A stretch of 62,091 nt of DNA from assembly GCA_009777635.1 (NCBI GenBank), contig WRLK01000012.1:1-62091 (forward strand), given 5' to 3'. This stretch comes from Oscillospiraceae bacterium (GTDB taxonomy: Bacteria > Bacillota > Clostridia > Oscillospirales > Ruminococcaceae). How positions within the stretch are numbered: position 1 is the first letter of the stretch; each line of letters starts with the position of its first letter. Of this stretch, positions 26,090-34,260 are shown one piece after another. The notes beneath the pieces are model-generated. The model worked only from the letters and a program-made list of their open reading frames with translations. It had not been told where the DNA came from and did no database searches. Position numbers and translations under genes: made by a program.

Positions 26090-26634
26090 TAATATTCTAT
26101 CCCGCGCCGCGCCGGTACGCCTTTATCGAACGGATGCTTCGCGCATACAAAATCCGTTTCATAGTCGGCTAAGCGCTTTAGATTTTCCCACGGCTTATGC
26201 CCTGTGATTACAATTTCCACATGGGCAGGGCGCTTAGCAATCAGCTCGAAAAGCCTGTCTTCGCAGATAATCCCGAGATTTACGGCATCCACGGCTTCAT
26301 CGAACACGGCCACGTCGATCCCGCCTGAAAGGATTAGACTTGAAGCTTCTAAAAAGCACTCCTCGTGGTCTTTTTTTAAAAGCGCAAGCTCGTCATTGTC
26401 CATTTGCGAGACAAATTTTCCGCATACTTTAGCCCGCAGGATTTTCGCGCCAAGCAACTGTAAGCCCTTAAGCTCGCCGCTTGCAAGGCCTTTCAGAAAC
26501 TGGCAGAACAACACGGTTTTCCCTGTACCCAGCGCCCGGACCGCAAGCCCTGCGGCAGCGGTAGTTTTCCCTTTTCCGCCGCCTGTGTAAAGATGCACCA
26601 AGCCTTTGTGTTCTATCCCGGACAAACTGTTCAT
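26089..26634 (-). CDS. cobO: Corrinoid adenosyltransferase (CobO/BtuR family)
   Basis: 181 residues. The family transfers the adenosyl group from ATP to Co(I) corrinoids to make coenzyme B12 forms. The P-loop is YTGGGKGKTTAAAG near the N-terminus; later come FDEAVDAVNLG and the C-terminal motif HPFDKGVPARRGIEY, both diagnostic. It lacks the extended N-terminus of some enteric BtuR proteins. It lies 69 bases after a histidine-phosphatase homologue on the same strand, a neighbour that in cobamide pathways would be CobC. No other cobamide gene is in the window, so a salvage role is likely. Confidence 0.9.
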   Translation of the reverse strand: MNSLSGIEHKGLVHLYTGGGKGKTTAAAGLAVRALGTGKTVLFCQFLKGLASGELKGLQLLGAKILRAKVCGKFVSQMDNDELALLKKDHEECFLEASSLILSGGIDVAVFDEAVDAVNLGIICEDRLFELIAKRPAHVEIVITGHKPWENLKRLADYETDFVCAKHPFDKGVPARRGIEY

Positions 26635-26703
26635 ATCTATTATTGACTCCCTGTTTACGGTTTAATATTACTTGGCGAAACTCTTTAGGATTTATTATCC
26701 GTC

Positions 26704-27324
26704 TTATCCCCTAAACTCCGGGAGCCTGCGGAATACCTCGGCCGATCCGCTTTGCATCCACATTTGCGGCGTGAATATCAGCGTATAGCCCTCGCCGTTT
26801 CCCATCGCCCATTCCTGAAGCGGGACCTTCGGCTGCCCAATCGCCGCCAGCAGCGTCATAATAACGCCGCCATGCGTGATTACCGCTGCATCCCTGATTT
26901 TTTCGTCCATCATTTTAAAGAAAACCCCGCTTGCCGCACGGACAATGCGCTTCGTGAAATCCTCAATGTTTTCGCCGCCTGGCGGAGGGTTTGAAACAGA
27001 ATTGCCGATCCACGCGGAAAAATCCGCGTCATACCGCAATTCCTCGAAGCTTTTGCCGGAAAACCCGCCTAAATCCATGTCGGTAAAGCCGTCATCGTCC
27101 AATCGGTATATATCCGGATAAAGTATCTCCGCCGTCTTTACGCACCGTGCAAGCGGACTTGTAAAAACCATCTCCGCATGAGGATACAAAAACTTTTCGC
27201 GCATGGCGAAAAGCTCCCGTTCGCCCTCACTGCAAAGGGGAAAATCCACGCGCCCGACAAAACGCTTTTCGTCTCCCGCGCTTGTTTTCCCGGTTCTTAT
27301 AAAATGTATTTTGTAGGTTATCAC
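26704..27324 (-). CDS. Histidine-phosphatase (CobC/PhoE-like) homologue lacking the catalytic histidine
   Basis: 206 residues. The overall pattern is that of the phosphoglycerate-mutase superfamily, closest to alpha-ribazole phosphatases: FIRTGKTSAGDEKRFVGRVD, PLARCVKTAEI, DMDLGGFSGKSFEEL and AVITHGGVIM. The family motif RHG reads R10-T-G here, so the phosphorylated histidine is a threonine (codon ACC, two changes from a His codon). The acid before DLG is D rather than E. The second catalytic histidine is present. The start is GTG with GAAGGTG upstream. Placement before cobO suggests a cobamide link. It may be inactive, regulatory or have a different mechanism. Confidence 0.8.
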   Translation of the reverse strand: MITYKIHFIRTGKTSAGDEKRFVGRVDFPLCSEGERELFAMREKFLYPHAEMVFTSPLARCVKTAEILYPDIYRLDDDGFTDMDLGGFSGKSFEELRYDADFSAWIGNSVSNPPPGGENIEDFTKRIVRAASGVFFKMMDEKIRDAAVITHGGVIMTLLAAIGQPKVPLQEWAMGNGEGYTLIFTPQMWMQSGSAEVFRRLPEFRG

Positions 27325-27411
27325 TTAAATATGCACCTTCATTCTTGTACAAATTACGGTGCAGATTGTTAAAAACACTGCACAAAAAGGCGAAAATAGT
27401 AAAAATATGTC

Positions 27412-27440
27412 TTTACAATATGTTTTTATTGATATATAAT
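27412..27440 (+). promoter_or_regulatory. Promoter of the XRE-family gene
   Basis: TTTACA (27412-27417), a 17-base spacer and TATAAT (27435-27440), 38 bases before the ATG. Confidence 0.7.
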
Positions 27441-27477
27441 ATACAATACGTTGAGAGTCTTCGGAGGATGGGCATTT

Positions 27478-28188
27478 ATGAGCACAGATTTCCCGCGCAT
27501 ATTGACGCTTCTCAGAAAAGAAAAGGGTATCAGCCAAAAGAGCGCCGCCGCACAGCTTTTAATCTCGCAGGCGCTGCTTTCGCATTATGAGAAAGGCATA
27601 CGCGAATGCGGTTTGGATTTTCTTATAAGATGCGCCGATTTTTACGGTGTTTCATGCGATTACCTGCTCGGCCGTTCACCCGACAGGAAAGGCCATACGC
27701 TAAGCCTCGACGACATCCCCGACCCTGAGCAGGTAAAGGAAAGCCGCGCGATTGGCTCCGTTTTGTCGGTTCTCAACAAAAAACTTGTTGCAAATTCGCT
27801 TAATATTTTGTTTGACCTGCTCGGCAAAACGAAAAACAAGGCATTGACCGTCGAGGTGTCGGCGTTCCTGATGCTAAGCTGCTACCGGATGTTCCGCGTG
27901 CTTTACTCGGCAAACCCGAAAAACCAGGAGCAGATGTTCCAGATTCCGTCGCATATCGCAGATACATACGCATCGGCCGCCATGCAGATCGCTCAGGCAA
28001 ACGCGTCGTCCATCGCGAAAAACCAGCCGATCCTCGGAATGGAGCCTATCTCGGACATCTCGCAGCTTGCCGTTTCAATCGAAATTTTAACGCATAACTA
28101 CCCGCTTTTCTCGACGTCGCTGTTAAACCTTATCCAAAACTCGGAGCTTAGGATTGGCTACGACGCGAAGGAAAAAGCGAAGAAATGA
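27478..28188 (+). CDS. XRE-family DNA-binding protein
   Basis: 236 residues. An N-terminal helix-turn-helix (residues of about 6-65) reads LLRKEKGISQKSAAAQLLIS and LSHYEKGIRECGLDFLIR, ending with YGVSCDYLLGR. The remaining 170 residues are helical, with no recognised ligand domain. The ATG at 27478 has GGAGGAT 8 bases upstream; the TTG at 27451 is rejected because it lies upstream of that site. It is divergent from the phosphatase gene. It probably acts as a transcriptional regulator; its targets are not evident. Confidence 0.82.
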   Translation: MSTDFPRILTLLRKEKGISQKSAAAQLLISQALLSHYEKGIRECGLDFLIRCADFYGVSCDYLLGRSPDRKGHTLSLDDIPDPEQVKESRAIGSVLSVLNKKLVANSLNILFDLLGKTKNKALTVEVSAFLMLSCYRMFRVLYSANPKNQEQMFQIPSHIADTYASAAMQIAQANASSIAKNQPILGMEPISDISQLAVSIEILTHNYPLFSTSLLNLIQNSELRIGYDAKEKAKK

Positions 28189-28208
28189 AGAAATAATAAT
28201 ATTAGCAT

Positions 28209-28238
28209 AAACACTCCCCGTTTTCGCGGGGAGTGTTT
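28209..28238 (+). terminator. Terminator after the XRE-family gene
   Basis: A 12-bp perfect stem AAACACTCCCCG / CGGGGAGTGTTT (28209-28220 with 28227-28238), loop TTTTCG. It lies between convergent genes and may also serve rpmB. Confidence 0.75.
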
Positions 28239-28262
28239 GATGTTAAGCGGGGTTATGGTACG

Positions 28263-28451
28263 TTAAATCGCCCTCGTCACCTTATCTGAACGCAAACAGC
28301 GGGTGCAGGCATACAGACGGCGGGGGGTGCCGTTCACCATTGCCTTAACGCGCTTTACGTTCGGTTTCCACATTCTGTTGCTGCGCCTGTGCGAGTGAGA
28401 TACCTTGATTCCAAAACCGACGCCCTTACCGCAGATTTCACATTTTGCCAT
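28263..28451 (-). CDS. rpmB: 50S ribosomal protein L28
   Basis: 62 residues starting MAKCEICGKGVGFGIKVSHS. It is the zinc-ribbon form of L28, with CEIC at the N-terminus and CTRC near the C-terminus. The ATG has a full AAAGGAGGTG six bases upstream; an ORF start three codons earlier is rejected. Monocistronic. Confidence 0.95.
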   Translation of the reverse strand: MAKCEICGKGVGFGIKVSHSHRRSNRMWKPNVKRVKAMVNGTPRRLYACTRCLRSDKVTRAI

Positions 28452-28560
28452 ATTCTGCACCTCCTTTAAATATTAAATATAAAAGGTCAACATTCGTATT
28501 TTATCAGATTCAAGTTAACATTGCAAGCTTTTTTTGAGAATTGTCCCGGCCATGTGCAAC

Positions 28561-28590
28561 TTGCGAAGCCGGCGGCTTTTATGTTATACT
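28561..28590 (+). promoter_or_regulatory. Promoter before the M50 protease-scpAB block
   Basis: TTGCGA (28561-28566), an 18-base spacer and extended -10 TGTTATACT (28582-28590). It lies 42 bases before the proposed TTG start. Confidence 0.6.
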
Positions 28591-28632
28591 ATTTTGGCAG
28601 CAATACAGCCATGCGTTTTAGGGGATGTTTCT

Positions 28633-29316
28633 TTGTCTGATTTAGGCTTTGCGCCGGAAAATATTTTGCCGTATCTTATACGCGCGCTAATACTGTTAAC
28701 GATGCTTCCGGTGCATGAATTCGCGCACGGCTTTGCCGCCGACCGCTTAGGCGACGATACGCCGAGAGCTCAGGGGCGCCTGACCCTCAACCCGTTTGCG
28801 CACCTTGACTGGACAGGCAGCATACTCATCATGCTTATAGGGATCGGATGGGGCAAGCCTGTTTCGGTGGATATGCGAAACTTTGAGCATCCGCGCCGCG
28901 ATATGGCGGTCACAGCACTCGCGGGACCTTTATCAAACCTTTTGCTGTCGTTTTTTTTGATGATCCTTTACAAAATCCTGTTGGCTTCGTCGCCGCAGTA
29001 CGCGCTTGCCTCTAATTCGGCCTTGATTGCGGATATTCTAGGTACGCTGTGCTTTTACAGTATAATGCTGGCGGTTTTTAACCTGATTCCCCTGCCGCCA
29101 CTTGACGGCTCGAAAATCCTCGGAATTTTGCTCCCCCAAAAAATTTATTGGGCGATGCTGCGTTATCAGCGGCAGATTACGTTTGTCTTCATGCTGCTGC
29201 TTATTTTCAGGGTCCTCACTTTTCCTATTCAGTTTGCCACATCATGGGTTTTTATCTTTTTCGACCGCATTACAATGCCAGTAGAATGGTGGATTCAATT
29301 ATGGACGCGAAGCTGA
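28633..29316 (+). CDS. Site-2 protease family (M50) membrane metalloprotease
   Basis: 227-residue intramembrane protease. The zinc-binding HExxH motif is in PVHEFAHGFAADRLGD within the first membrane segment, and the third ligand motif is NLIPLPPLDGSKIL. Four to five membrane segments are visible. Family members of this short type (without PDZ) are widespread in Clostridia and usually uncharacterised. The TTG at 28633 is preferred because AGGGGATG lies 5 bases upstream; the longer ORF from 28534 would include the promoter. It overlaps scpA by 16 bases, supporting one operon. Confidence 0.85.
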   Translation: MSDLGFAPENILPYLIRALILLTMLPVHEFAHGFAADRLGDDTPRAQGRLTLNPFAHLDWTGSILIMLIGIGWGKPVSVDMRNFEHPRRDMAVTALAGPLSNLLLSFFLMILYKILLASSPQYALASNSALIADILGTLCFYSIMLAVFNLIPLPPLDGSKILGILLPQKIYWAMLRYQRQITFVFMLLLIFRVLTFPIQFATSWVFIFFDRITMPVEWWIQLWTRS

Positions 29317-29999
29317 CGTTCAAGGTTCAGGAATACGACGCGCCGCTCGATTTGATTCTGAACCTGCTTTCAAAGCATAAGCTTAATATCTTCGACATCG
29401 ATTTGACGTCGCTGCTTGAGCAGTATATGTCGGCAATCTCGCTTTGGCGCGAGAAAAACCTCGACGTCGCAAGCGAGTTCCTTGAGATGGCGAGCCGTCT
29501 TGTACATATGAAGACGATAAGCCTTTTGCCGCGCCACGAAGAGGAATCCGAACGGCTCAGGCAGGAGCTCAGCGGCCAGCTCATCGAGTATCGGCTTTGC
29601 AAGGTCGCGGCGGAGCAGCTCGGGCTTAACAATTTATCAGGCGATATATTCGTGCGCAGGCCGATGCCTGTTGAAATCGACGAGACATACGTTATGACGC
29701 ATCCCGCTGGGATTTTGTTCTCGGCGCTCACGGACGCGCTCGGCAAAAACGCAAGGCGTATGCCGCCGCCCCGCGAAAGTTTTGAGCCGCTTGTATCAAA
29801 GCCCGTGGTATCGGTGACGTCGAAGATTTTCTCAGTCTTAAGACTTTTGCGCCGGGACGGCAAAATTAAAATGGACAGGCTCTTCACCGCACAGACAGGG
29901 AAAAGCGGCATGGTCGCCACGTTTTTAGCGGTTTTGGAGCTTGTTAAGTCAAAAAAAATCGTAATCACGGGTAAAAATACCGTGGCAATCAAGAAATAG
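29301..29999 (+). CDS. scpA: Segregation and condensation protein A
   Basis: 232-residue kleisin that bridges SMC heads and organises the chromosome with ScpB. The conserved N-terminus reads DAPLDLILNLLSKHKLNIFDIDL, then ASEFLEMASRLVHMKTISLLP. The C-terminal winged helix contains DRLFTAQTGKSGMVATFLAVLELVKSKKI. The ATG at 29301 overlaps the upstream protease gene; an ATG at 29286 is an alternative five codons longer. Directly followed by scpB. Confidence 0.93.
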   Translation: MDAKLTFKVQEYDAPLDLILNLLSKHKLNIFDIDLTSLLEQYMSAISLWREKNLDVASEFLEMASRLVHMKTISLLPRHEEESERLRQELSGQLIEYRLCKVAAEQLGLNNLSGDIFVRRPMPVEIDETYVMTHPAGILFSALTDALGKNARRMPPPRESFEPLVSKPVVSVTSKIFSVLRLLRRDGKIKMDRLFTAQTGKSGMVATFLAVLELVKSKKIVITGKNTVAIKK

Positions 30000-30009
30000 G
30001 AGAGTTATT

Positions 30010-30588
30010 TTGCAGCTACACGACGCCGAACACAGCATAGAGGCCATACTTTTCGCAAGCGGGGAGCCCGTTGAGCTTCAAAAAATTTGCGAGGTTATGG
30101 ATTCAGACGAAAAAACCGTCAAGAATCTAATCGAGCGTATACGCGAGCGGTACCTTTACCAGAGCTCGCCGTTTGACATCGTCATGCTGGGCGACGCGTA
30201 CCAGATGTGCACGCTGCCGCAGTATGCCGAAATCATACGCCGCGCGCTGACGCTTAGAAAAACCACGGCGCTGTCGCAGGCTTCGCTTGAGGTGCTTGCC
30301 GTAATCGCGTATAACCAGCCGGTTACGCGCGCGTTCGTCGAGCAGGTGCGCGGCGTCGACTGCGGGGGCATCGTCAAAAGCCTTGTGGACAAGGATTTGA
30401 TCGAGGAAGCGGGCCGTCTTCCGATTCCCGGAAAGCCGATCTCGTATAAGCCGACCGCGAATTTTTTGCGGTGTTTCGGGCTTGAAAATTTAGAGCAGCT
30501 CCCGGAGCTGCCACATCTCGCACCGGAAACGCCCGACGATGAGGAAGCCGAGCAGCAGCTCGACGGCCAGATCGATTTCTTCGAGTAG
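30010..30588 (+). CDS. scpB: Segregation and condensation protein B
   Basis: 192-residue partner of ScpA with two winged helices. Typical segments are HDAEHSIEAILFASGEPV, SQASLEVLAVIAYNQPVTRAF and VEQVRGVDCGGIVKSLVDKDLI, with the tail PISYKPTANFLRCFGLENLEQLPEL. The TTG start has AGGAGAG at 29998-30004. After the stop, 30589-30761 contains a third, diverged copy of the dispersed repeat and no other feature I recognise. Confidence 0.93.
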   Translation: MQLHDAEHSIEAILFASGEPVELQKICEVMDSDEKTVKNLIERIRERYLYQSSPFDIVMLGDAYQMCTLPQYAEIIRRALTLRKTTALSQASLEVLAVIAYNQPVTRAFVEQVRGVDCGGIVKSLVDKDLIEEAGRLPIPGKPISYKPTANFLRCFGLENLEQLPELPHLAPETPDDEEAEQQLDGQIDFFE

Positions 30589-30670
30589 CAGCCCCACGAC
30601 GCGCACATCGTGCTCCTTGATTTTCCTGCTTCCGGATTATCCCCGCGCGCCCGTTATTTTAAGCGCCCTT

Positions 30671-30714
30671 GTTCAGTGCTCGAATGGACGTTGAGCGGTG
30701 CTGAACACAGGTTC
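30671..30714. repeat. Diverged dispersed repeat, copy 3, reverse orientation
   Basis: The reverse complement of 30689-30714 (GAACCTGTGTTCAGCACC then GCTCAACG) resembles copies 1 and 2, sharing GTGTTC and ACCGCTCAACG. It has its own inverted arms GTTCAG (30671-30676) and CTGAAC (30701-30706). Similarity is partial. Confidence 0.35.
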
Positions 30715-30761
30715 TAAGGTTTTTACGTGCCAAACACATTATAATTGGGGAGCAATGTATA

Positions 30762-31436
30762 ATGGGACTTGTCATAACCGGCTCTATCGCGCTGTTTTTT
30801 GCGGTATTGCTTTTCTCCCCCGTGTGTCTTAGATTTGCGTACCGCGGCGGTAAAATAAACGCAAGCGTGCATTATGTGTTTTTCAAAATCAGTCTTTTGC
30901 GGGAAAAAACAGAAGCCGATAGAAAAAAAGAGGCAAAGCGCAGAAAAAGGCAAGAAGCCAGAATATCTAAAAAAGCCGCTAAGAAAAAAGATGAAGACGA
31001 AACAAAACAGAAAAAGATATCGGGCAACTTAGGATCTGTCAAAAATATATGGGAGATCGTTAAAGCCTGCAAGAAAGTCGATGCGCTGAGGCGGCGCCTT
31101 ATCTTTTATAAAATCGACGTCGCCATCGCAGTCGGCGGCGATGACGCCATGAAAACCGCTACGAGCTACGGGATGGTTTGCGCCCTTTCGGCAAACATAA
31201 TCTCGCTGCTTTCGGCCCTGTTCACAGTCAAAAAGCCAAATGTGAGAATCCGGCCTGATTTTATGCTTGACAAAACGGCGGCGGATATCTCCTTCCGTAT
31301 GAGGATAACGCCGTTTTATGTCTTTGCGGCAGGCTTTAGGGTGATTTATGAAATCGTCAAGATAATCTTAAAAAATAAAAATAAACGTAAAAAAGGTGGT
31401 AAGCAAAATGAGCCAACAACAGCATCCGGTCAGTGA
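30762..31436 (+). CDS. DUF2953 domain-containing membrane protein
   Basis: 224 residues with one N-terminal membrane segment (about 3-22), a long charged linker (KKEAKRRKRQEARISKK), and the DUF2953 core: IDVAIAVGGDDAMKTATSYGM followed by RIRPDFMLDKTAADISFRMR. A short basic tail follows. In spore formers this gene usually precedes ytfJ, as here, where they overlap by 29 bases. Function is unknown; a sporulation link is suggested by synteny only. Confidence 0.8.
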   Translation: MGLVITGSIALFFAVLLFSPVCLRFAYRGGKINASVHYVFFKISLLREKTEADRKKEAKRRKRQEARISKKAAKKKDEDETKQKKISGNLGSVKNIWEIVKACKKVDALRRRLIFYKIDVAIAVGGDDAMKTATSYGMVCALSANIISLLSALFTVKKPNVRIRPDFMLDKTAADISFRMRITPFYVFAAGFRVIYEIVKIILKNKNKRKKGGKQNEPTTASGQ

Positions 31437-31788
31437 ATTTACAGATTCGGCGCTAAGCGGCCTGCGCTCGCTTGTAGACGTCAACACCGTCATCGGCGAC
31501 CCCATCACGGCAGCTGACGGCACGGTTATAATCCCCGTCTCGAAGGTCGCCTTCGGCTACGCTTCCGGCGGCAGCGACTGGCCCACATCAAGGCCGGACG
31601 TTTTCGGCGGCGGCACAGGCGGCGGCGTGACGATCAGCCCGGTGGCTTTTCTGGTCCTAAGAGGCAGCGATGTGGAGATCCTGTCAATGCCGCAGCCTGC
31701 CGACAACACGGCCGACCGTATCGTGAACGCCGTTCCCGGTATCATCGATAAGGTTTTAAAGTCAAAGAAAAACGGCGAAAAGGAATAA
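31408..31788 (+). CDS. ytfJ: GerW/YtfJ family sporulation protein
   Basis: 126 residues with the family pattern SALSGLRSLVDVNTVIGDPI, DGTVIIPVSKVAFGYASGG, a glycine-rich middle (GGGTGGGVTISPVAFLV) and a C-terminal helix. Homologues are made in the sporangium and needed for efficient germination in some bacilli. The ATG at 31408 follows AAGGTGG by 7-8 bases and lies inside the DUF2953 gene. Between scpAB and dacB, the same order as in many spore formers. Confidence 0.9.
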   Translation: MSQQQHPVSEFTDSALSGLRSLVDVNTVIGDPITAADGTVIIPVSKVAFGYASGGSDWPTSRPDVFGGGTGGGVTISPVAFLVLRGSDVEILSMPQPADNTADRIVNAVPGIIDKVLKSKKNGEKE

Positions 31789-31850
31789 AGGCGTCTATCC
31801 GCCGTCAATTTGCCAAGACCGTTAATATTACGGCGCGTCCCGGAATATAC

Positions 31851-31879
31851 TTGTTTTATAAATTATAAACCGGTATAAT
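31851..31879 (+). promoter_or_regulatory. Promoter of the dacB-rluB-gltX segment
   Basis: TTGTTT (31851-31856), a 17-base spacer and a consensus TATAAT (31874-31879), 14 bases before the ATG. The short spacing leaves room for only a brief leader carrying GGGGGGAT. Confidence 0.55.
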
Positions 31880-31893
31880 TCTGGGGGGATTAT

Positions 31894-33060
31894 ATGAAAA
31901 AACTGATTTCGACGGCGCTTACGGCGTACTTTTGCGCGCTGTTCCCGTTTTCGGGCTTTGCCTTGGAAACCGTATCGCCTCCGATACAAGACTTTCGTAT
32001 AAACGCGAAAGCCGCGATTGTTATGGAGCCCGTCACAGGCCGGATTTTGTTTGCCCATAACATTGACGAGAGGCTGCCGATCGCGTCCACCACAAAGATA
32101 ATGACCGCGCTGATCGCGCTTGAGCAGCCGAACATCGACGCTGTTTTTCCCGTGGACGAAGCCGCTATCATGGTCGAGGGCTCGTCCATGGGTCTGCAAA
32201 AGGGCGACAGGGCAAGCCTGCGCGCTTTGGCGACGGGGATGCTGCTCGCTTCAGGCAACGACGCCGCGAACGCCACGGCTGTGAGAATCTCAGGCTCCAT
32301 CCCCGCTTTTGTCGCCATGATGAACGAGCGGGCGAAGGAGATGGGGCTTCTTGACACGTCGTTTGAGACGCCGTCCGGACTTGACGGGGAGAAGCATTAT
32401 TCCACGGCAAAGGAGCTTGCCCTCATCACAAGGGAAGCTCTCAAAAACGACGAATTCGCGCAAATCTGCTCACAGTACAGGATTCGCACGTCATACGGCA
32501 ACCCGCCATACGAGCGCTGGCTCACAAATCACAACAGGCTTTTGAGGGATTACGAGGGGACATTCGGCGTAAAAACGGGGTTTACCAGAAAATCGGGGCG
32601 CTGCCTTGTAACCGCCGCAAGGCGCAACGGCGTTGAGCTTATCTGTATCACGCTGAGCGCCTCAAACGACTGGAATGTGCACAAAAGCCTTTACAATCAC
32701 TTTTTTGGGATTCTGCAGCTTGAAGACCTGTCAGAGGGCATTCCCGCGTTTACCGTTCCGGTGACGGGCGGCGTCAGCCCCGCGGTCGCCGCCGTTAAGT
32801 TCGATGCGGCAAAGATTCCCATACTTGCAGCCGGCGCGAAGGTGGAGTATAAGATCATATCGGAGCCTTTTTTGTATGCGCCCGTCAAGCGCGGGCAGTA
32901 TATCGGCGAAGCAAGAATTTTCCTTGACGGGGAACAGGTTTCCTGCGTGACGCTGACGGCAGGCTCTGACGTTGCGATGCTGCACGAATACAAAGAGAAA
33001 GTCTCTATTTTAGACAGGATAATAAAACTGGTCGGATTGGATGAAAAACTGTATGGATAA
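31894..33060 (+). CDS. dacB: D-alanyl-D-alanine carboxypeptidase (PBP5*/DacB type)
   Basis: 388 residues with a signal peptide (about 1-24). All three penicillin-binding motifs are canonical: S65-TT-K68, S120-G-N and K227-T-G. A C-terminal PBP5_C-like domain (about 275-370) and a short amphipathic end follow. It trims stem peptides of vegetative or cortex peptidoglycan; the position after ytfJ matches DacB of spore formers, where the enzyme controls cortex cross-linking. The GGGGGGAT ribosome-binding site precedes the ATG. It overlaps the next gene by 8 bases. Confidence 0.88.
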   Translation: MKKLISTALTAYFCALFPFSGFALETVSPPIQDFRINAKAAIVMEPVTGRILFAHNIDERLPIASTTKIMTALIALEQPNIDAVFPVDEAAIMVEGSSMGLQKGDRASLRALATGMLLASGNDAANATAVRISGSIPAFVAMMNERAKEMGLLDTSFETPSGLDGEKHYSTAKELALITREALKNDEFAQICSQYRIRTSYGNPPYERWLTNHNRLLRDYEGTFGVKTGFTRKSGRCLVTAARRNGVELICITLSASNDWNVHKSLYNHFFGILQLEDLSEGIPAFTVPVTGGVSPAVAAVKFDAAKIPILAAGAKVEYKIISEPFLYAPVKRGQYIGEARIFLDGEQVSCVTLTAGSDVAMLHEYKEKVSILDRIIKLVGLDEKLYG

Positions 33061-33868
33061 TTCCGGGATAAGGATACAAAAAGTACTGTCGGATAACGGC
33101 GTTATGTCGCGGCGCAAGGCGGAGGAGGCAATCCTTAAAAGGCGCGTGGAGGTAAACGGGCGCCCCGCCAAAATCGGGCAGAAGATAAACCCCCGAAAAG
33201 ATATAATCGCGATTGACGGCGTGAATATACAGCTCAATAAACGAAAACAAAACGTTTATATCATGCTGAACAAGCCGCGCGGATACGTAACGACCACAAG
33301 CGACGAGATGGGCCGCGCGTGCGTTTTGGACCTTGTCGCAGACGCCCCGCAGCGTGTGTATCCCGTGGGCAGGCTCGACAAAACAAGCGAGGGGCTTTTG
33401 CTGCTCACAAACGACGGCGGCTTCGCCGACTCAATCATGCATCCGCGGGGCCACATTTCAAAAACCTACCGCGCGACCGTGAAGCCCGGCGTCACTGAAG
33501 ACCAGCTTTTAAGGCTTTCGTCCGGCGTTGAGATCGACGGCGTTATGACGCTGCCCGCTACCGTTCACGTCGTTGCGCGGGAGCCTGAGCGCGCCGTGAT
33601 ACAAATCACGATATTCGAGGGGAAAAACCGTCAAATCCGCAAGATGTGCGAGGCGCTGGGGCTTGAGGTCGCAAGGCTCAAGCGCGTATCCGTTGGGCCC
33701 TTAAAGCTCGGGATGCTAAAGACCGGCAAATGGCGGCTTCTTACAGCCTCGGAGCTCACGGCGCTTCGGAATTGCGTGCAAAAGGCGACAAACCGGCAAA
33801 AACATGAAGAGTCCGAAGCGAAATCCCGGAAAAACAAAAACGCAAAACCGGACAAGCGGGGGAAGTGA
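33053..33868 (+). CDS. rRNA pseudouridine synthase (RsuA/RluB family)
   Basis: 271 residues. An N-terminal S4 RNA-binding domain (RIQKVLSDNGVMSRRKAEEAI) precedes the catalytic domain, which contains the catalytic aspartate in PVGRLDKTSEGLLLLTNDG and the KTYRATVKPGV and GKNRQIRKMCEALG segments. It isomerises a specific uridine in 16S or 23S rRNA; RluB is the more likely type from the lysine-rich tail. An ATG at 33041 is an alternative four codons upstream; 33053 is favoured because GGATG lies 9 bases before it. Confidence 0.9.
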   Translation: MDNSGIRIQKVLSDNGVMSRRKAEEAILKRRVEVNGRPAKIGQKINPRKDIIAIDGVNIQLNKRKQNVYIMLNKPRGYVTTTSDEMGRACVLDLVADAPQRVYPVGRLDKTSEGLLLLTNDGGFADSIMHPRGHISKTYRATVKPGVTEDQLLRLSSGVEIDGVMTLPATVHVVAREPERAVIQITIFEGKNRQIRKMCEALGLEVARLKRVSVGPLKLGMLKTGKWRLLTASELTALRNCVQKATNRQKHEESEAKSRKNKNAKPDKRGK

Positions 33869-33870
33869 CC

Positions 33871-34248
33871 ATGTTAGAACTAAAACCTTGCGTCAATATG
33901 AAAATGATCACAAAGGCATGCAAGAAGTGTGGGAAGCTGCCGGACGCGTCGTTCTACCTGTACCTTGCCACCGACAAGGAGGAGGAGCTCGCGTCGTGCC
34001 TTTTCGAGGTAAGCGGCGACAGCGTGACCGCACTGCTTTACGAATGCTTGGACGACGCCGACTACTGGCTTTTTGACGGGCTTCTTCGAAGCGGCTTTAA
34101 CTACGCGTTTGAGCAGGGAATCACAACGGGCCGCATACCGGAGACTTTTCGCGTTCAAAACCACCGCCTGTTTTCGAAGCTCAACTACCCCATAACGCCT
34201 GCGTTTGATATAACAAATTTTTTCAGTAAATATAAAAACTGCAAATAA
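33871..34248 (+). CDS. Small protein of unknown function between rluB and gltX
   Basis: 125 residues. It has a CKKCGKLPDASFYLYLA stretch, then a helix-rich region with LYECLDDADYWLFDGLLRSG and AFEQGITTGRIPE. The single CxxC-type pair could bind metal, but no four-cysteine site is visible. I do not recognise the family. The ATG at 33871 has GGGGGAAG five bases upstream and the gene is two bases after the pseudouridine synthase, so it is cotranscribed; gltX follows 12 bases later. Confidence 0.6.
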   Translation: MLELKPCVNMKMITKACKKCGKLPDASFYLYLATDKEEELASCLFEVSGDSVTALLYECLDDADYWLFDGLLRSGFNYAFEQGITTGRIPETFRVQNHRLFSKLNYPITPAFDITNFFSKYKNCK

Positions 34249-34260
34249 GGATTGATAAAA

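Noticed and set aside
34249-34260. T-box before gltX
   Set aside because: Only 12 bases separate gltX from the upstream gene.
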